Source of the DNA: Nymphaea colorata
Lineage: Eukaryota; Streptophyta; Magnoliopsida; Nymphaeales; Nymphaeaceae
DNA: 64,000 nt
Direction: 5' to 3'
Assembly: GCF_008831285.2 (NCBI RefSeq)
Contig: NC_045143.1
Span: forward strand, 6,583,503-6,647,502
Shown here: positions 24,851 to 35,959 of the stretch, one piece after another
How the letters are laid out: the number at the start of each line of letters is the position of its first letter
Position numbering within the stretch: position 1 is the stretch's first letter
Translations under genes and position numbers: made by a program
Notes under the pieces: model-generated
The model's input: the letters and a program-made list of their open reading frames with translations, nothing else
The model's database searches: none
Told to the model about the DNA's origin: nothing

Positions 24851-25582
24851 GTTCTGAAGGGCAAATTTTATAAATGGTGCAAGCGATACCCCTACTGCTT
24901 GAAACCATTGAAGTAAAGAAACTTAACTTCAAATTTTGACAGAATCATAGTCCAACAGTGAAAGGTGCCACCTTACGATTGAAAAATAGATGAATCTCGT
25001 CACCCTCAGCTTCATTTCAGAGATCACACCTCGAAGAGACATCCCAATATTGAGGAATACTTGCAGCAAGAACATGCATAATTAAACAAAGCCGACCTGT
25101 AAAGGACAAGAGGTCCTACCTTTTCTTATAGGATGAAACAAAGATCATGACTCAGCCACTCTCCAGGATTAGGAAAGGGAAATAATATTGATTCATAATT
25201 CTACATTCCATCTACCAACAAACCTAAAGAGTCATCATAGGCTTCAAAGTTTTTACATGTATCATCCACCAGCTTGTTTTTCTCTTATTTTGGCGCTCTA
25301 CAATCCATGCTTGAGAGATGGAAAATTTGCAAGGTAGGTTTGCGACTCTCGACTAGAAGCAGTCAACATTTTTTATAACTGGATAGACTGGTCACTGTTT
25401 AACTCTTTGCATGTTTGATTCATTTTCTAGTAAAGTACCGTACGGACGTGATCTTCATAAGCTAACATTGTGATTCATATAAAATTATATTCTTATATAA
25501 GTGCACAATTAAGATCTAATAAAGTTTAATAGTCAACAATGAGATCTAATAAATTTATATTCTCATATAAGTACAATACACA

Positions 25583-25850
<268 letters not shown>

Positions 25851-26450
25851 GAAATTTTGTTTTACCGTTGAAAGAACTCCCAACTGAGTCAATCTTTCGC
25901 TTTATTAAATGCTCAATAATTAGCATTTCCAACCTACAAAAGTCCAACCAATGAGAAGTCTTTTGCTGGTCCAACTTTGTTTAGAAACGTGATCATCGGA
26001 CTAGGGCTTGATCGTTTATCGAGTGTGAATCTTTCTAACAGGCATATGCGAAGCCCCTGATTCTCACTTTTGGCTGCGAAAGAATTTTAGGACATGTTTC
26101 CACTCAATCTTGTTCTTTTTTAGCCCATATGCATCGCTGGACTGACATGGACCTTGGTAAGGGAGCTTTTCGATCCCTTACCCAGTTAAATTAGCCAATG
26201 GCAGCTCTGTTTCATCTATCTCATCCCCAATAAGACTGTTTCAGTTCATCAAGCTGCCATGAATTTGAAACGGCAGATTCGGAACTGTAGGCTTTTTGAA
26301 TCGTCAAATAAAAGTCTAATCGAATCCCAAATTGTTATTAACTAAAACATTACACGCACATTGTTTTCATGACAGATAAAGTAACACATAGGATCATTTG
26401 AAGTGAATAGTTGTTCTAACCAGTGATTTAACATAAATGAGATGGCCTTT

Positions 26451-27088
26451 TCAATGACGTAGAAAGCTCCGAAGTTCTAAAAATGATGAAACTAAATTGC
26501 AGAGTGGGGACTTGATGGCGGCAGCAGAGGAAGAAGCATGAACCATGTCTCCATTCAGATTTCGAAAGGTTTCACGAAAAGAAGACTGGTTGGGGATAAA
26601 TTCAGATATGGAGACCTCGTCTGCCTGCGAAGTCTCCATCCTTAAGGCTGATTTCAGTGTGCTTACGATCATGGACATATCCGGTCTTTCAGTTGGACGT
26701 TGTGTGGCAGTCCTTGCAATCTCTGCTTACTTCCCAGGCAGATTGGACGTTATACCGGCCCTTCAACAATGGATCAAGTAGATTCTCTATGTTCTCTGTC
26801 CGGAGCATAGGCACGATCCATTCAGCGAGGGGTTGCATTCCTTTCGTTTCATGTGTCTTCCCTGTTATAAGCTCAAAAAGAACTACGCCGAAACTGTACA
26901 CATCACTCTTTTTAGTGAGAGACTGTGTCTGCAAATACCTTCCCATAAGCAAAAGTTGGTTAAAAACTTAAAAGAGTTCATCCGGTCGATGATATGCTTT
27001 GTGAATGTACATTTTCATGGAGAAGTATAGCAAAAACAATTTTTAAATGTTAACAGACAAAATGATCAAAACCACAAATTCCCATAAG

Positions 27089-27154
<66 letters not shown>

Positions 27155-28730
27155 TCACGAGTACCACAGTCAATGTTTTGAGTTTTTTTCTGAAGTACAT
27201 GGACATGACATCTATGCCAAAAAACATATACAAGAATCAATGTCTCTGCGATCTGTGGATCAAATATTGCTAGCTGAAAAAGTTGAGAGAAATTGAATAA
27301 ATTATTAATTCTGCACAGAAAAGCTGTTTTGATGATCTGACAAATAAGATATTGGAAACTAAACACAAGAAGCATATTGTTTTCTGACATGGAGTCAGAT
27401 GAGAAAGCAGGTGCAGAAAAATCAAGCGTAGGAGCAGACAAAAACTTTGAGTGGACTGGATGGAATTTTCTAATGCACCACTTTGAACTTTATGCTCATG
27501 AGAAAAAGGATAAAAAATGAATGGAGGAAAATGACATACTCAGGATAAATGAATCCCTATTCAGGATCAATGTATCCCTGCTGGTCTGCATCCTGTATGC
27601 AGATATTCTAACCCCGGAGTTCAGCAGTAGTATATTACTGTGTAGGGATTATAACAGTAACCAAGGCAGGGAAAGGCTGAAGGAGTGCTACATACGGACC
27701 CGTTGCAGCGTCCAGTACTATCTGCAGTCGTTTTCTCCATGTCAACTCACTGGCCCTAGCTGCTTTGTACAAAGTGATGACATTCACTTAAAATTAAGAA
27801 GTTGAATATACAGTTCCTTTCAAACGTAAAGGATAACATTCAGGCAGTTTCTGCAAGCCTTGAATTCTGGCGGAAATTCATTCACCGGAAAGCCATATGG
27901 GGTGCATATTTGTGGAATTGCTGACTCAGCAGGTTGTTGGTATTTCAAAAAATGGACGACGATTTTCAAAACGTGCATAAGAATTGCGTTGCAACAATTA
28001 AGTACCTATTCAAGGTTTAAGGAATGAGTAGAAAAGGGCAGTTTAACTGATACTTAGTCAGACCCCTTAATACATTCTGACTGCCTGGAGTTTCATACCT
28101 TTCAATTTCCCAAGGAGACTTCCATTGGCCATGTAGTCGGACACGAGTATTATTTCCTGTCGTTCTTTGCATAAGCCAACTAATGAGACGAGCTTCTTGT
28201 GATGGATTTTCATCATAATCTCTAACTGCAACAAGCCAGGGGTTGGGCAATTACATAACATGTAAATTATAAAATTACTTACCAGTACTTGGCAACTAAT
28301 CTTCCCTTTTCTGTCTTGAAGAAAGTTCCATTCTTTTACTTAATTGTGCCAAGCAACTCGTGAAAGCAACTAACATATAAGTATACACCGTGATTGTAAA
28401 AAGCAAGTATAGAATCTTATGTTCACACAAAGATGCAGATAAATACCTCTTTGAGGAGGCTGCCAAATTGTGAGCCGGACTCTCTTAGATCCTTGACAGC
28501 AACCTTAAGACCGTTTTCAGGTAGCTCGCCGTAATAGACGGTGGAAGACCCTCCTTCGCCGATGACCCGACTGAAGTTTCCGGTAATACTCAGGATCTCG
28601 TTGTAGGCAAAATGACGTGGAGCCGCAGCCAACAGCACTTCGCTTGCTGCAGACCTTCCTGATTTTTAAGCTGCAGAAGTTGTTCCTTCGGTGGCGGTTC
28701 CATTGCCTGTCTCAGCCCGTGCTGATTGAG
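26451..28730 (-). pseudogene. Receptor-like kinase pseudogene, kinase exons
   Basis: Exons on the minus strand: 28730-28447 (N-lobe: VIGEGGSSTVYYGE, VAVKDL), 28225-28099 (127 bp, the same size as the matching exon of the 0-12 kb gene), 27759-27700 (ELTWRKRLQIVLDAATG), a remnant 27613-27537, and 26938-26451 (KKSDVYSFGVVLFELITGK). It is homologous to the 0-12 kb kinase. Disruptions: TAA at 28666-28668; the 27.6-kb exon retains GLEYLHTGCR and GYIDPE but has lost everything between, including HRD and DFG; its acceptor lacks AG; one extra base near 26727 shifts the last exon out of frame. The third glycine of the nucleotide loop is Ser. It cannot encode an active kinase. Confidence 0.88.
27538..27579. 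repeat. 21-bp tandem duplication in the remnant kinase exon
   Basis: Copies at 27538-27558 and 27559-27579 (ACTCAGGATAAATGAATCCCT and ATTCAGGATCAATGTATCCCT read from the plus strand) sit at the exon end, at the GYIDPE codons, next to the internal deletion. The copies differ at four positions. Confidence 0.7.
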
Positions 28731-29040
28731 CTTCCATCGAACGACTCACCCACGTTCCTCTAGCAGGTTGAAAGAAATTGTGAGACCGATAGAGAGTGAA
28801 TGCAATTTGGTTGCTGGCCGATTCGACGGCCATTTTTATGATGCCATTTGTCTTTTTTCAGTTATATTTCAAAATAATTTAACATATTTTATATTTTTCA
28901 TTAAAATGCAGTCACCTATTTCGAGAATAAATTGTTAGTTTACACAAAGATTTTGATTGGAGTCAAACACAAAAAAGTGCCATCTGAACAAGAGACACTT
29001 CAATTTAATTTGATGAACCCGAGGAAAAACTGTTTTCATT
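28590..29040 (-). repeat. Tandem duplication, unit A (uninterrupted)
   Basis: Spans the start of the N-lobe exon and its upstream intron. It is colinear with 29724-33295 once the two hAT elements there are removed. Shared blocks include CTGCAGAAGTTG, GGTTCCATT, GGCCATTTTTATGAT, CCATTTGTC and GACACTTCAATTTA-like. Confidence 0.8.
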
Positions 29041-29720
29041 TTGTTTTCATGTTACCAAGTTAACAATTCACGGTTCACAAAAAACACTAAAATTCTTCCA
29101 CTTTCTTCCTTCCCTTGGGATGCATTGAGACTTAAGTAAGGTACAAGTACACTCGTTCATTAGAATGTGGTGATTCTACTGTCTAAAATTCGAAGGAATA
29201 ACACTTAGTTGAATCAAATTGACAATGTACCTTCTATGCAAACGCATGCTGGACCAGCTATGCTACTTTAGTTTTTTTTATTGTATTTTTAAATATTAAA
29301 AAAGAGATTATATCTCTTCGTCTTGCAGCTGATGGCTGGTGGCTGGCCACTGGTCGTTTCACTCAAAATAAACTAAAGATGAATCTGCAACTTATTTAGT
29401 AAAAATGGTTTTTCAAATAGTCAAACATGGGATTTTGTAGCGGCTAATATTAAAGACACCAAGAGTTGATGACCCTATATCAATTTGACCGATGGTGTTT
29501 TTTTATAATTTGGTACTGGCTGTTCATTAATGGCCTTCAATTAAAAAAAGATAAAAAACTTAGGTTATGTCTTATTGCCTACTTATTCAAGATGGATTAA
29601 TCTTAAAATTATTTTTGAAGAACAACTGACATTTAAAATATTTAACTAAAAATCAAGAAAATCCATACCTATCTGCACTATGAAACACAACCTAAAAACA
29701 CACAAAAGAAAGTCTAAGGC
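29040..29720. other. Spacer between duplicated units
   Basis: AT-rich, non-coding, with no motif I recognise. Confidence 0.5.
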
Positions 29721-29913
29721 TAGATGACCAAACGGATGTTTTCGGTAATGTTCACGTTGCAAGTAAAGTTAACAGTTGCAGGCGCCGGCATCTTTCTCTT
29801 GGTTGTTCCTGCTCCTGACACTTCGCTAGCTACATGGCTTCTTGATTCTTCAGCTGCAGAAGTTGATTGTTTTGCAGCGGTTCCATTCCCTGCATTTGCC
29901 GGTGCTGCTTGAG
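29721..29913 (-). pseudogene. Truncated copy of the kinase N-lobe exon (unit B)
   Basis: It begins at the same acceptor position as the 28730 exon (AAG|CT CAA) and encodes AQAAPANAGNGTAAKQST..., paralogous to AQSARAETGNGTATEGTT. Where unit A has the in-frame TAA, unit B keeps a Glu codon. It follows the paralog through the codons before the glycine loop (ITEN...LVI) and then meets a stop, so the kinase is cut off before the nucleotide-binding loop. Confidence 0.7.
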
Positions 29914-29959
29914 CTTTCACCGAGTGATGCTCGACCGTTCCTTCAACAAGGAAAGTGGG

Positions 29960-31718
29960 CAAGGGCAAAGCTAGGATTTTTTTCAAGTGTGGGCCAAACA
30001 ATCCAACGAACTATAATATGTTATATATATATATACTAGATAATATTTGCAACCACAGTATAGTAGAACTGAACATATGTGGTATATAATTGCCCACATC
30101 ATTAACGTGAAGCGCGATCTGTCCTTATTAGATGAGGTGTTCTATTTCTATTACAGTGACGTAAGTGTGAGCAGTGAGCATTAAGTGGACATACAAATAT
30201 CACAACTCAAAATATAACAAACAAATACATCTATAAACTCCAAAACCAAACAAATAAATGTTACTTACTTCAAACAAGCAGTTTTATATTCTTTCCATGT
30301 AACACAATTAGTTTTTGCATCTGTTTTTATTCACAATAGTTACATATCATCATTCATTCACCTACACAATAAAATATAAACAATCATTTATTATTGAAAC
30401 TAAATAATGACTCAAATATCGAACTCGAAACATATCAAAAACTAAAGGGACTAGAGTCCTATATGTTCAGCAGATCAGATCTAGAGGATGCAAGATTGCA
30501 TTCTACAGTAACAGTGGAGGATCTGAGTCTATCAATAATTTTCTTCATTACCAACAGACTATCAACTATGTCGAGGTTCCTTCTCTTGGATAATATGAAC
30601 TAAAGCTTTACAAGTGCGCCAAAACAAGGTTGAAGTGGCAATTAGGTTCATTAACTATAACATGTACCTTTTTTCCAAAATCAAAGCAAGGTTAACCCTT
30701 CCAGCCCTTCTTTATTCAGCCTCCGAATAACACCCCTAAACAACTTAATTAGTTTTATGAAATAGTAAAAATAATTTTTGCCTCAAAAAGTGTGGGAGGC
30801 AGGTTATTAAGGTTCATTATGAAAATAAGGTGTTCTCAAGACTAAGTTTTAGTATACATAGTTTTAATGTTATTTAAATGCACATGAAATGATTGTTTGA
30901 AGGCAAAACTAGGTTTTGCTTCCAAAACCTGGTTTTAAACTATTGTCAAAGTTCATTCAAGTACTATAAGAATTAAGAACCCATCTGTCCTGCTATGATG
31001 ATAGCATACAGTTCTATGAAACAAGCCAACTTGACAAGACAATAAGCATCAAAATCTATTCCTCTTAATCTTAACAATTACTCTAAAAGCTTGAGCAATA
31101 TAACAGAAGGGGTCTGGAAACAAAATTGGAAGGCAGAGCTGCAGAGTGAACCCAACATGAATATCTTAATTGTATATACCCAAATAAAACTAAAACTGAA
31201 CGGAGAAATAGATCAAAACAAGCAAAACAATTTTGTCAACAACAATGAAAAAAAGAGAGTAGGCAACAATGAAAAAACAAAGCATTACCCAGTTTTGCTT
31301 ACTCCCTGTGCTGTGGGCCAAAGAGGGAGAGAGTGAGCGAGAGAGAGGGCGTGAGAGGGAGGGCAGGGCCGGCGATCGCCTGTGCTTTGGGCCAGGGCAG
31401 GGAGGGAGCGAGCAAGAGAGAGGGTGGGGCCGGCAATGGCCTGCGTGTGGACCAGAGAGGCAGACACAGAGGGCACGGGAGAGAGCGCAGGGTGGGGGGC
31501 CAGCTCTTGTTGTGGGCCAGAGAGGGAGGGAGCGAGAAAGACTTAGACAGGGCACGAGAGAGAGGCCGGCTGGGTGGGGCCACAGAGAGAGGGTGAGAGA
31601 GGGCACGAGAGAGAGGGTAGGTTCAAACTAACATTTTTTTATTTTTTAAATGTAATTTCTTTTTCTGTGGGCTGGGGTAGGGCCATGGCCCATGCGGGCC
31701 CCCCTCCCTCTGCCCCTG
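29960..31718. mobile_element. Non-autonomous hAT-type element 1 (1,759 bp)
   Basis: Terminal repeats are CAAGGGCAAAG on the left and, reverse-complemented, CAGGGGCAGAG on the right. A perfect 8-bp target duplication AAAGTGGG lies at 29952-29959 and 31719-31726. No transposase was recognised. The right third (31320-31620) is a purine-rich degenerate repeat (GGGCCAGAGAGGGAGGGAGC), which explains several spurious long frames there. Confidence 0.85.
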
Positions 31719-31736
31719 AAAGTGGGAGACTGAGAG

Positions 31737-33028
31737 CAGTGGCGGAGCCAAAAATTTTTGGCTATGGGGCACTAATTCATAGTATGTGAAAAAATTCTCA
31801 AATTAAAATATATGTTATTTTAAAATACATAAAAGTTGGTAAGCATTTTCAACGACTTGAGAGCTTCCTTCCAAAAAAAACTAACTTTTCTATTACTTTA
31901 AACTTAAAATTTTATTTTTTTAACTACTAAATTTCATGGTAACTAGTACATTGGATCTAATTTCAGCACTTAGTATATGAAAGTAACTTTCATATCTCAT
32001 TCTTCTTCATCAAATCATAGACAAATTTTCTGTTGCAAGGAATCAAGACTAAGCCTATTATAGACAACTTTTCTGTTACATTGGATCAAATTTTCTTCAT
32101 ATGAGGGACAAATTTGAGCTTTCCCGTTCGGCCCACACTGGTATCCATCCAACGTTTGTCTCTTTGCCTGATCATCTTGAAGGCTATTTCAAACCAACTT
32201 TGTAATTCTTCATTAGTTAAAGAAATCTTCATTAAGCATTTTCTTGTACAGCTTTAATATCGCTGCGACGAACTGCTGCACTTGCTTTGTCAAGTGTAAG
32301 GTCTCAGCTTGGCTAAAGGCTAAAGCTCATCCCCTGGTCTCCACACGAACAAAAGCAAAAACAAAAACGAAAACAACAAAAACCATGTAGTGTTCAACTT
32401 CAATCACATTTCAGAAAACAAAAATGAAAGCAAAAACAAACAAAAAATGCCAGTAATATGAAATTTAAATAGCACACAAACGAGAGAGAACAAGTCAAGT
32501 GGAGAAACTCTGCTTCTGGCACCATCCACCTCAGAGAGATAGAGAGCACATTTTCAGTTGAGGGGAATTAGCATATTTAAGGCTAACGAGATGCAGACAA
32601 AATAGAAAATAAATCAAACAAATAGACATTAAACGCCCAAAACCAAACACCCAAAATCGCTGCAGGGCTGAAGATGTGGAGGGGAGAACTGTGAAGCGGA
32701 AGAGCCAACCTGCGGTAGACGGGGGAAGGTCGAAAGGAGGAGCAGAGTCAGCAGACCTGCTGTTGCAGGAGCTCTGTCCTGCGGCTGCAGAGGGGAGAAG
32801 ATCCAAGCAAACTTGCTGATAGCCTGATGTTGGAGCTGCAGAGAACTGCTGTGGCAGCGAAACGAAAGAGCGTGTAAGATGCACAGATTGGGACCGGATC
32901 CATTCTTGGTGTGGGCAACACGGCGTCAACACGAGCATGAGGCAGACTGAGGCTCCATTTCACTGTGGAGCTTTCTTGCGCTGGCGTGGGCAGGCGCCCA
33001 CGCTTGCCCCACGCTGGCTCCGCTACTG
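31737..33028. mobile_element. Non-autonomous hAT-type element 2 (1,292 bp)
   Basis: Terminal repeats are CAGTGGCGGAGCC on the left and, reverse-complemented, CAGTAGCGGAGCC on the right (one mismatch). A perfect 8-bp target duplication ACTGAGAG lies at 31729-31736 and 33029-33036. A minus-strand frame at 32531-32938 has no transposase motif. It sits 10 bp from the right target copy of hAT element 1. Confidence 0.9.
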
Positions 33029-33803
33029 ACTGAGAGAGAGAGAATGCAATCGGTGGCTGACCGATTGATGGCCATTTTTATGATACCATTTGTCAGTTTT
33101 TAGATATACTTTAAAATAATTTGTGATATTGTATATTTTTTTGTTAAAATGTAGTTTCTATTCCAAGAATAAATTGTTCCCGTAGACAACGATCTTGATT
33201 GAACCCAAAGACAAAAGTACAGGCCATACGTTTAACCCTCTCAACAAGAGGCACTTCAATTTACTTTGGTGAAGCCATCGAAAAACTGTGGGTGAGTGGG
33301 ATGTTAAAAGTTCAGGACTCACAAAAGAGATCCAAATTCATTTCTATTTTTCATATATGAAATGAATAATACATTTGAAAATTGAATTGAACACATGCCT
33401 TTTTATGCAATCAGGGTAATAGCGCCCATAAGAATCAAACTGACCACGTGTCTTTTTTATGCAACCGCTAACCACCAATGATAGTTTTGTTGCGTTTACT
33501 GTTTTAAATAAAAAATAAAAAGAATATTTCCTCCTGCAGCACACAGCGAGCTGCCGGTGGAGAATATGGTGTGGACTCAATTTGAGAATCCATAATGAAG
33601 ATTGTTTGTCTCCTCAACAAGATTCTCATGCCATCTGGTGGGTCTATGTCAATGGGTTCTATGCAACCATGAGGAATTCTACATATGACTAAAGACTTGC
33701 AGGCCTGGCTTGCTACTGGGTTACTTCTAACAAGTGGCCCCCTATTTTGCCAGGTCAAGCTTGTCTGTAAGTTGCCTCTATAGATTCTAACGGTAGAAGG
33801 CTG

Positions 33804-34106
33804 GTGGCTTTTGTGTCTAAAGAATCGAGTGGAATGCTTATTCGTCAGGGAGTAGCTTGGTGGGAAGACAACATTGATCTACCTGAAGACTCAACTATTT
33901 GTCAGAACTTGATGGTACATGGCTTGGAGAGTTTTGAGAATATAATGCTAACATCAAACAACAAGCCATGGCTTGGTAGGCTCCTGGCCACGTTGGAAGG
34001 ATGTCGCCCCACTCAGAGATGGCAAAGTAACTATGGCAACTCATTTCATAGAGTTCAAATTAGGCAACAACTACATGCTTATGATGTTTTGTTTCTTTTA
34101 ACGTGA
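33804..34106 (+). CDS. Hypothetical 100-aa open frame
   Basis: The frame MAFVSKESSGMLIRQGVAWW... is open for 100 codons with normal composition and extends upstream without a stop to about 33770. I recognise no domain, and there is no signal peptide or promoter. It may be part of an exon or a transposon relic, so the call is weak. No splice sites could be assigned. Confidence 0.25.
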   Translation: MAFVSKESSGMLIRQGVAWWEDNIDLPEDSTICQNLMVHGLESFENIMLTSNNKPWLGRLLATLEGCRPTQRWQSNYGNSFHRVQIRQQLHAYDVLFLLT

Positions 34107-34369
34107 AATTTGTAAATATGGTTCCTTCAGCTTTTGGTATCCTCGTGATTAATGTTTCCCTCACTGGCTCCATTTAAACCCTTATTGTAGAGTGATTGCC
34201 AATTTTTGATGCACATATTTGCTGTTGGAATAAAAGGTTAGGGGGCCTTTCCCCCAGAGGGTTTGTTGGGAAAGGTGACTTCATCTTGAAATTGTTTTTG
34301 AAGAGATAAGGCTATGATTAGGAATCTCGTTCAACTAATTAATTAAATAATGAATAGCAGCTAAATTAC

Positions 34370-34510
34370 CTGGTATTTCAACATCTCCTTTTGCTGGCTT
34401 CTTCTTGTGCTTCCACACAGCTGCGATTGATCCAATCACTGCGATCACTGTGATGGCACCCACGGTGGCCCCTACTATGGTGCCGATTGGTGTCTTTCCT
34501 TCACCATGAC
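34370..34510 (-). pseudogene. Transmembrane exon of a receptor kinase
   Basis: On the minus strand, acceptor AAAG|GT at 34511 and donor CCAG|GTAATT at 34369 bound 141 bp, phase 1 at both ends. It encodes HGEGKTPIGTIVGATVGAIT..., then a ~22-residue hydrophobic helix and the basic stop-transfer run WKHKKKPAK. The end (VEIP|G) matches the transmembrane exon of the 0-12 kb gene (KRKP|G) in phase. It would splice to either N-lobe exon downstream (29913 or 28730), which also begin in phase 1. No LRR or malectin exon lies directly upstream. Confidence 0.6.
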
Positions 34511-34519
34511 CTTTCGATT

Positions 34520-35940
34520 CAAAATGGCATAGCAAAAATTTGTCAGATGCATAGTGATATTAGAGTCTGGCTGTAATTGCTCACGTTCAAGGAGAAGAAG
34601 CCATTGATCAGGGATGGACTGTAGAAGCTGGTTGATCTAGAGCTGGGCTCCAGTCATCTAAGCTTGACCTGAAGAAAAAGTCAAGGTTGGTAGAGGTAGA
34701 GCTCATAAAAAGCTCTGCCTCAGGCTCAGCACCTCCAAGTAGTGTAGAAAAACCTCGCTCATAAAAAAAGTTGTTTTGTAAAGGAAACAATAGGGTTGTG
34801 AACATATTACCTTGAAACTGCTGAAATTGTTGAAACAGTAAAATAGACTGCACATATAGGCCCTATAAAACCAGTGTTTATAGCTAGATTCAGAAATTGT
34901 TGAAACATGTGTTCCATGTGAAGTGTTGCCCGTGTTGTTCCGCAGTAGGTACATTTTATTTTGTGAGTGTTCTATGAATTTGACCTTTAAATTAATGCAT
35001 ATCTATGAAACACATGTTCTAAAATTTGTTGCTACTAAACCCAACACCCCCCCCCCCCCCGAAAGTTAATTAGCCCTTGACATCAGGTGGAAAGCGAGGC
35101 CTTAAAAATCGATAATCAGATAAAACAAAAAGTACAGCAGTGGCTAGATTCCAGAATGTCGGTAAATCCAATAATTAATGGGGTAGGCCTTGTGAAAAGA
35201 TTACTGTTGATCGTCTTAAAGAGAAACAGATCACATATTATATCGACTGTTTCCCTGCATGAACATAATTGCTGGTGAAAACATTACATTAACCGACTAT
35301 ACTCACATCAAAGAGATTTTCCCTTACTGAAAACCTTAGAATCATTAGTATAAATGTATGTTGCGAGATGCATGAGCAAAAATTTCTCGCTAAGAATTCA
35401 GAAAGCGACAGGTTGACTTTCTGTCACACAAAATCTTTGATACACGAAGAAAAAAGTCACCGTGCCTCCTGTTGCATTCTTTTGCATCACATATAGTAAG
35501 TTTCAATTTCATTTATGCATAGGAAGTAGGCCAGAAAATTCTGACTACGGTTAAAAAAAATTTAAAAGATATTACCAGCCTAAAGAAAAAATGATTTTTT
35601 TTTGGTTTATATGGGCAATTTGCCCGCCATTGCTGCCATCCCCGGTGGGAAGAAAGATTTTTTCTTTTTCTTTTCTTCAGTTGAGTTCTTAAAATAAAAA
35701 TCACATTTTTTTTCTTTTATCCTGCCACTGAGCGACCCAAGCTTAACCTCTGACTTTTAAGTTATTGGATGGGAAATAGACAGATTAAAAATTGAGAGTG
35801 TCGAGAGATGGAAAAAATAATATGCAGATTTGGAAAACTTCAAGAGCAGATATAGAACAAAGGAGAAAATGGTATCGCTTCAAGGTGACCTTTATGCTTA
35901 TACGTTAAGGTAGGAATGGCTTGAAAAAACAGCCCACCTC
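34520..35940. other. Non-coding stretch with poly(C) tract
   Basis: It contains a 14-bp C run (~35047-35060), AT-rich sequence and no supportable exon. A plus-strand 63-codon frame at 35087 has no recognisable feature. Confidence 0.5.
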
Positions 35941-35959
35941 TCGGGGAATGTTGATCTAC

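Larger units (their letters stand above)
29724..33295 (-). repeat. Tandem duplication, unit B (split by two hAT elements)
   Basis: Paralogous to 28590-29040. Host sequence remains at 29724-29959, 31719-31736 and 33029-33295. Removing 29960-31718, 31737-33028 and one copy of each target duplication restores colinearity with unit A. Confidence 0.8.

Noticed and set aside
31190-31636. Several overlapping ~90-140 aa frames on both strands
   Set aside because: They lie in the purine-rich degenerate repeat inside hAT element 1. Overlapping open frames on both strands reflect composition, not coding.
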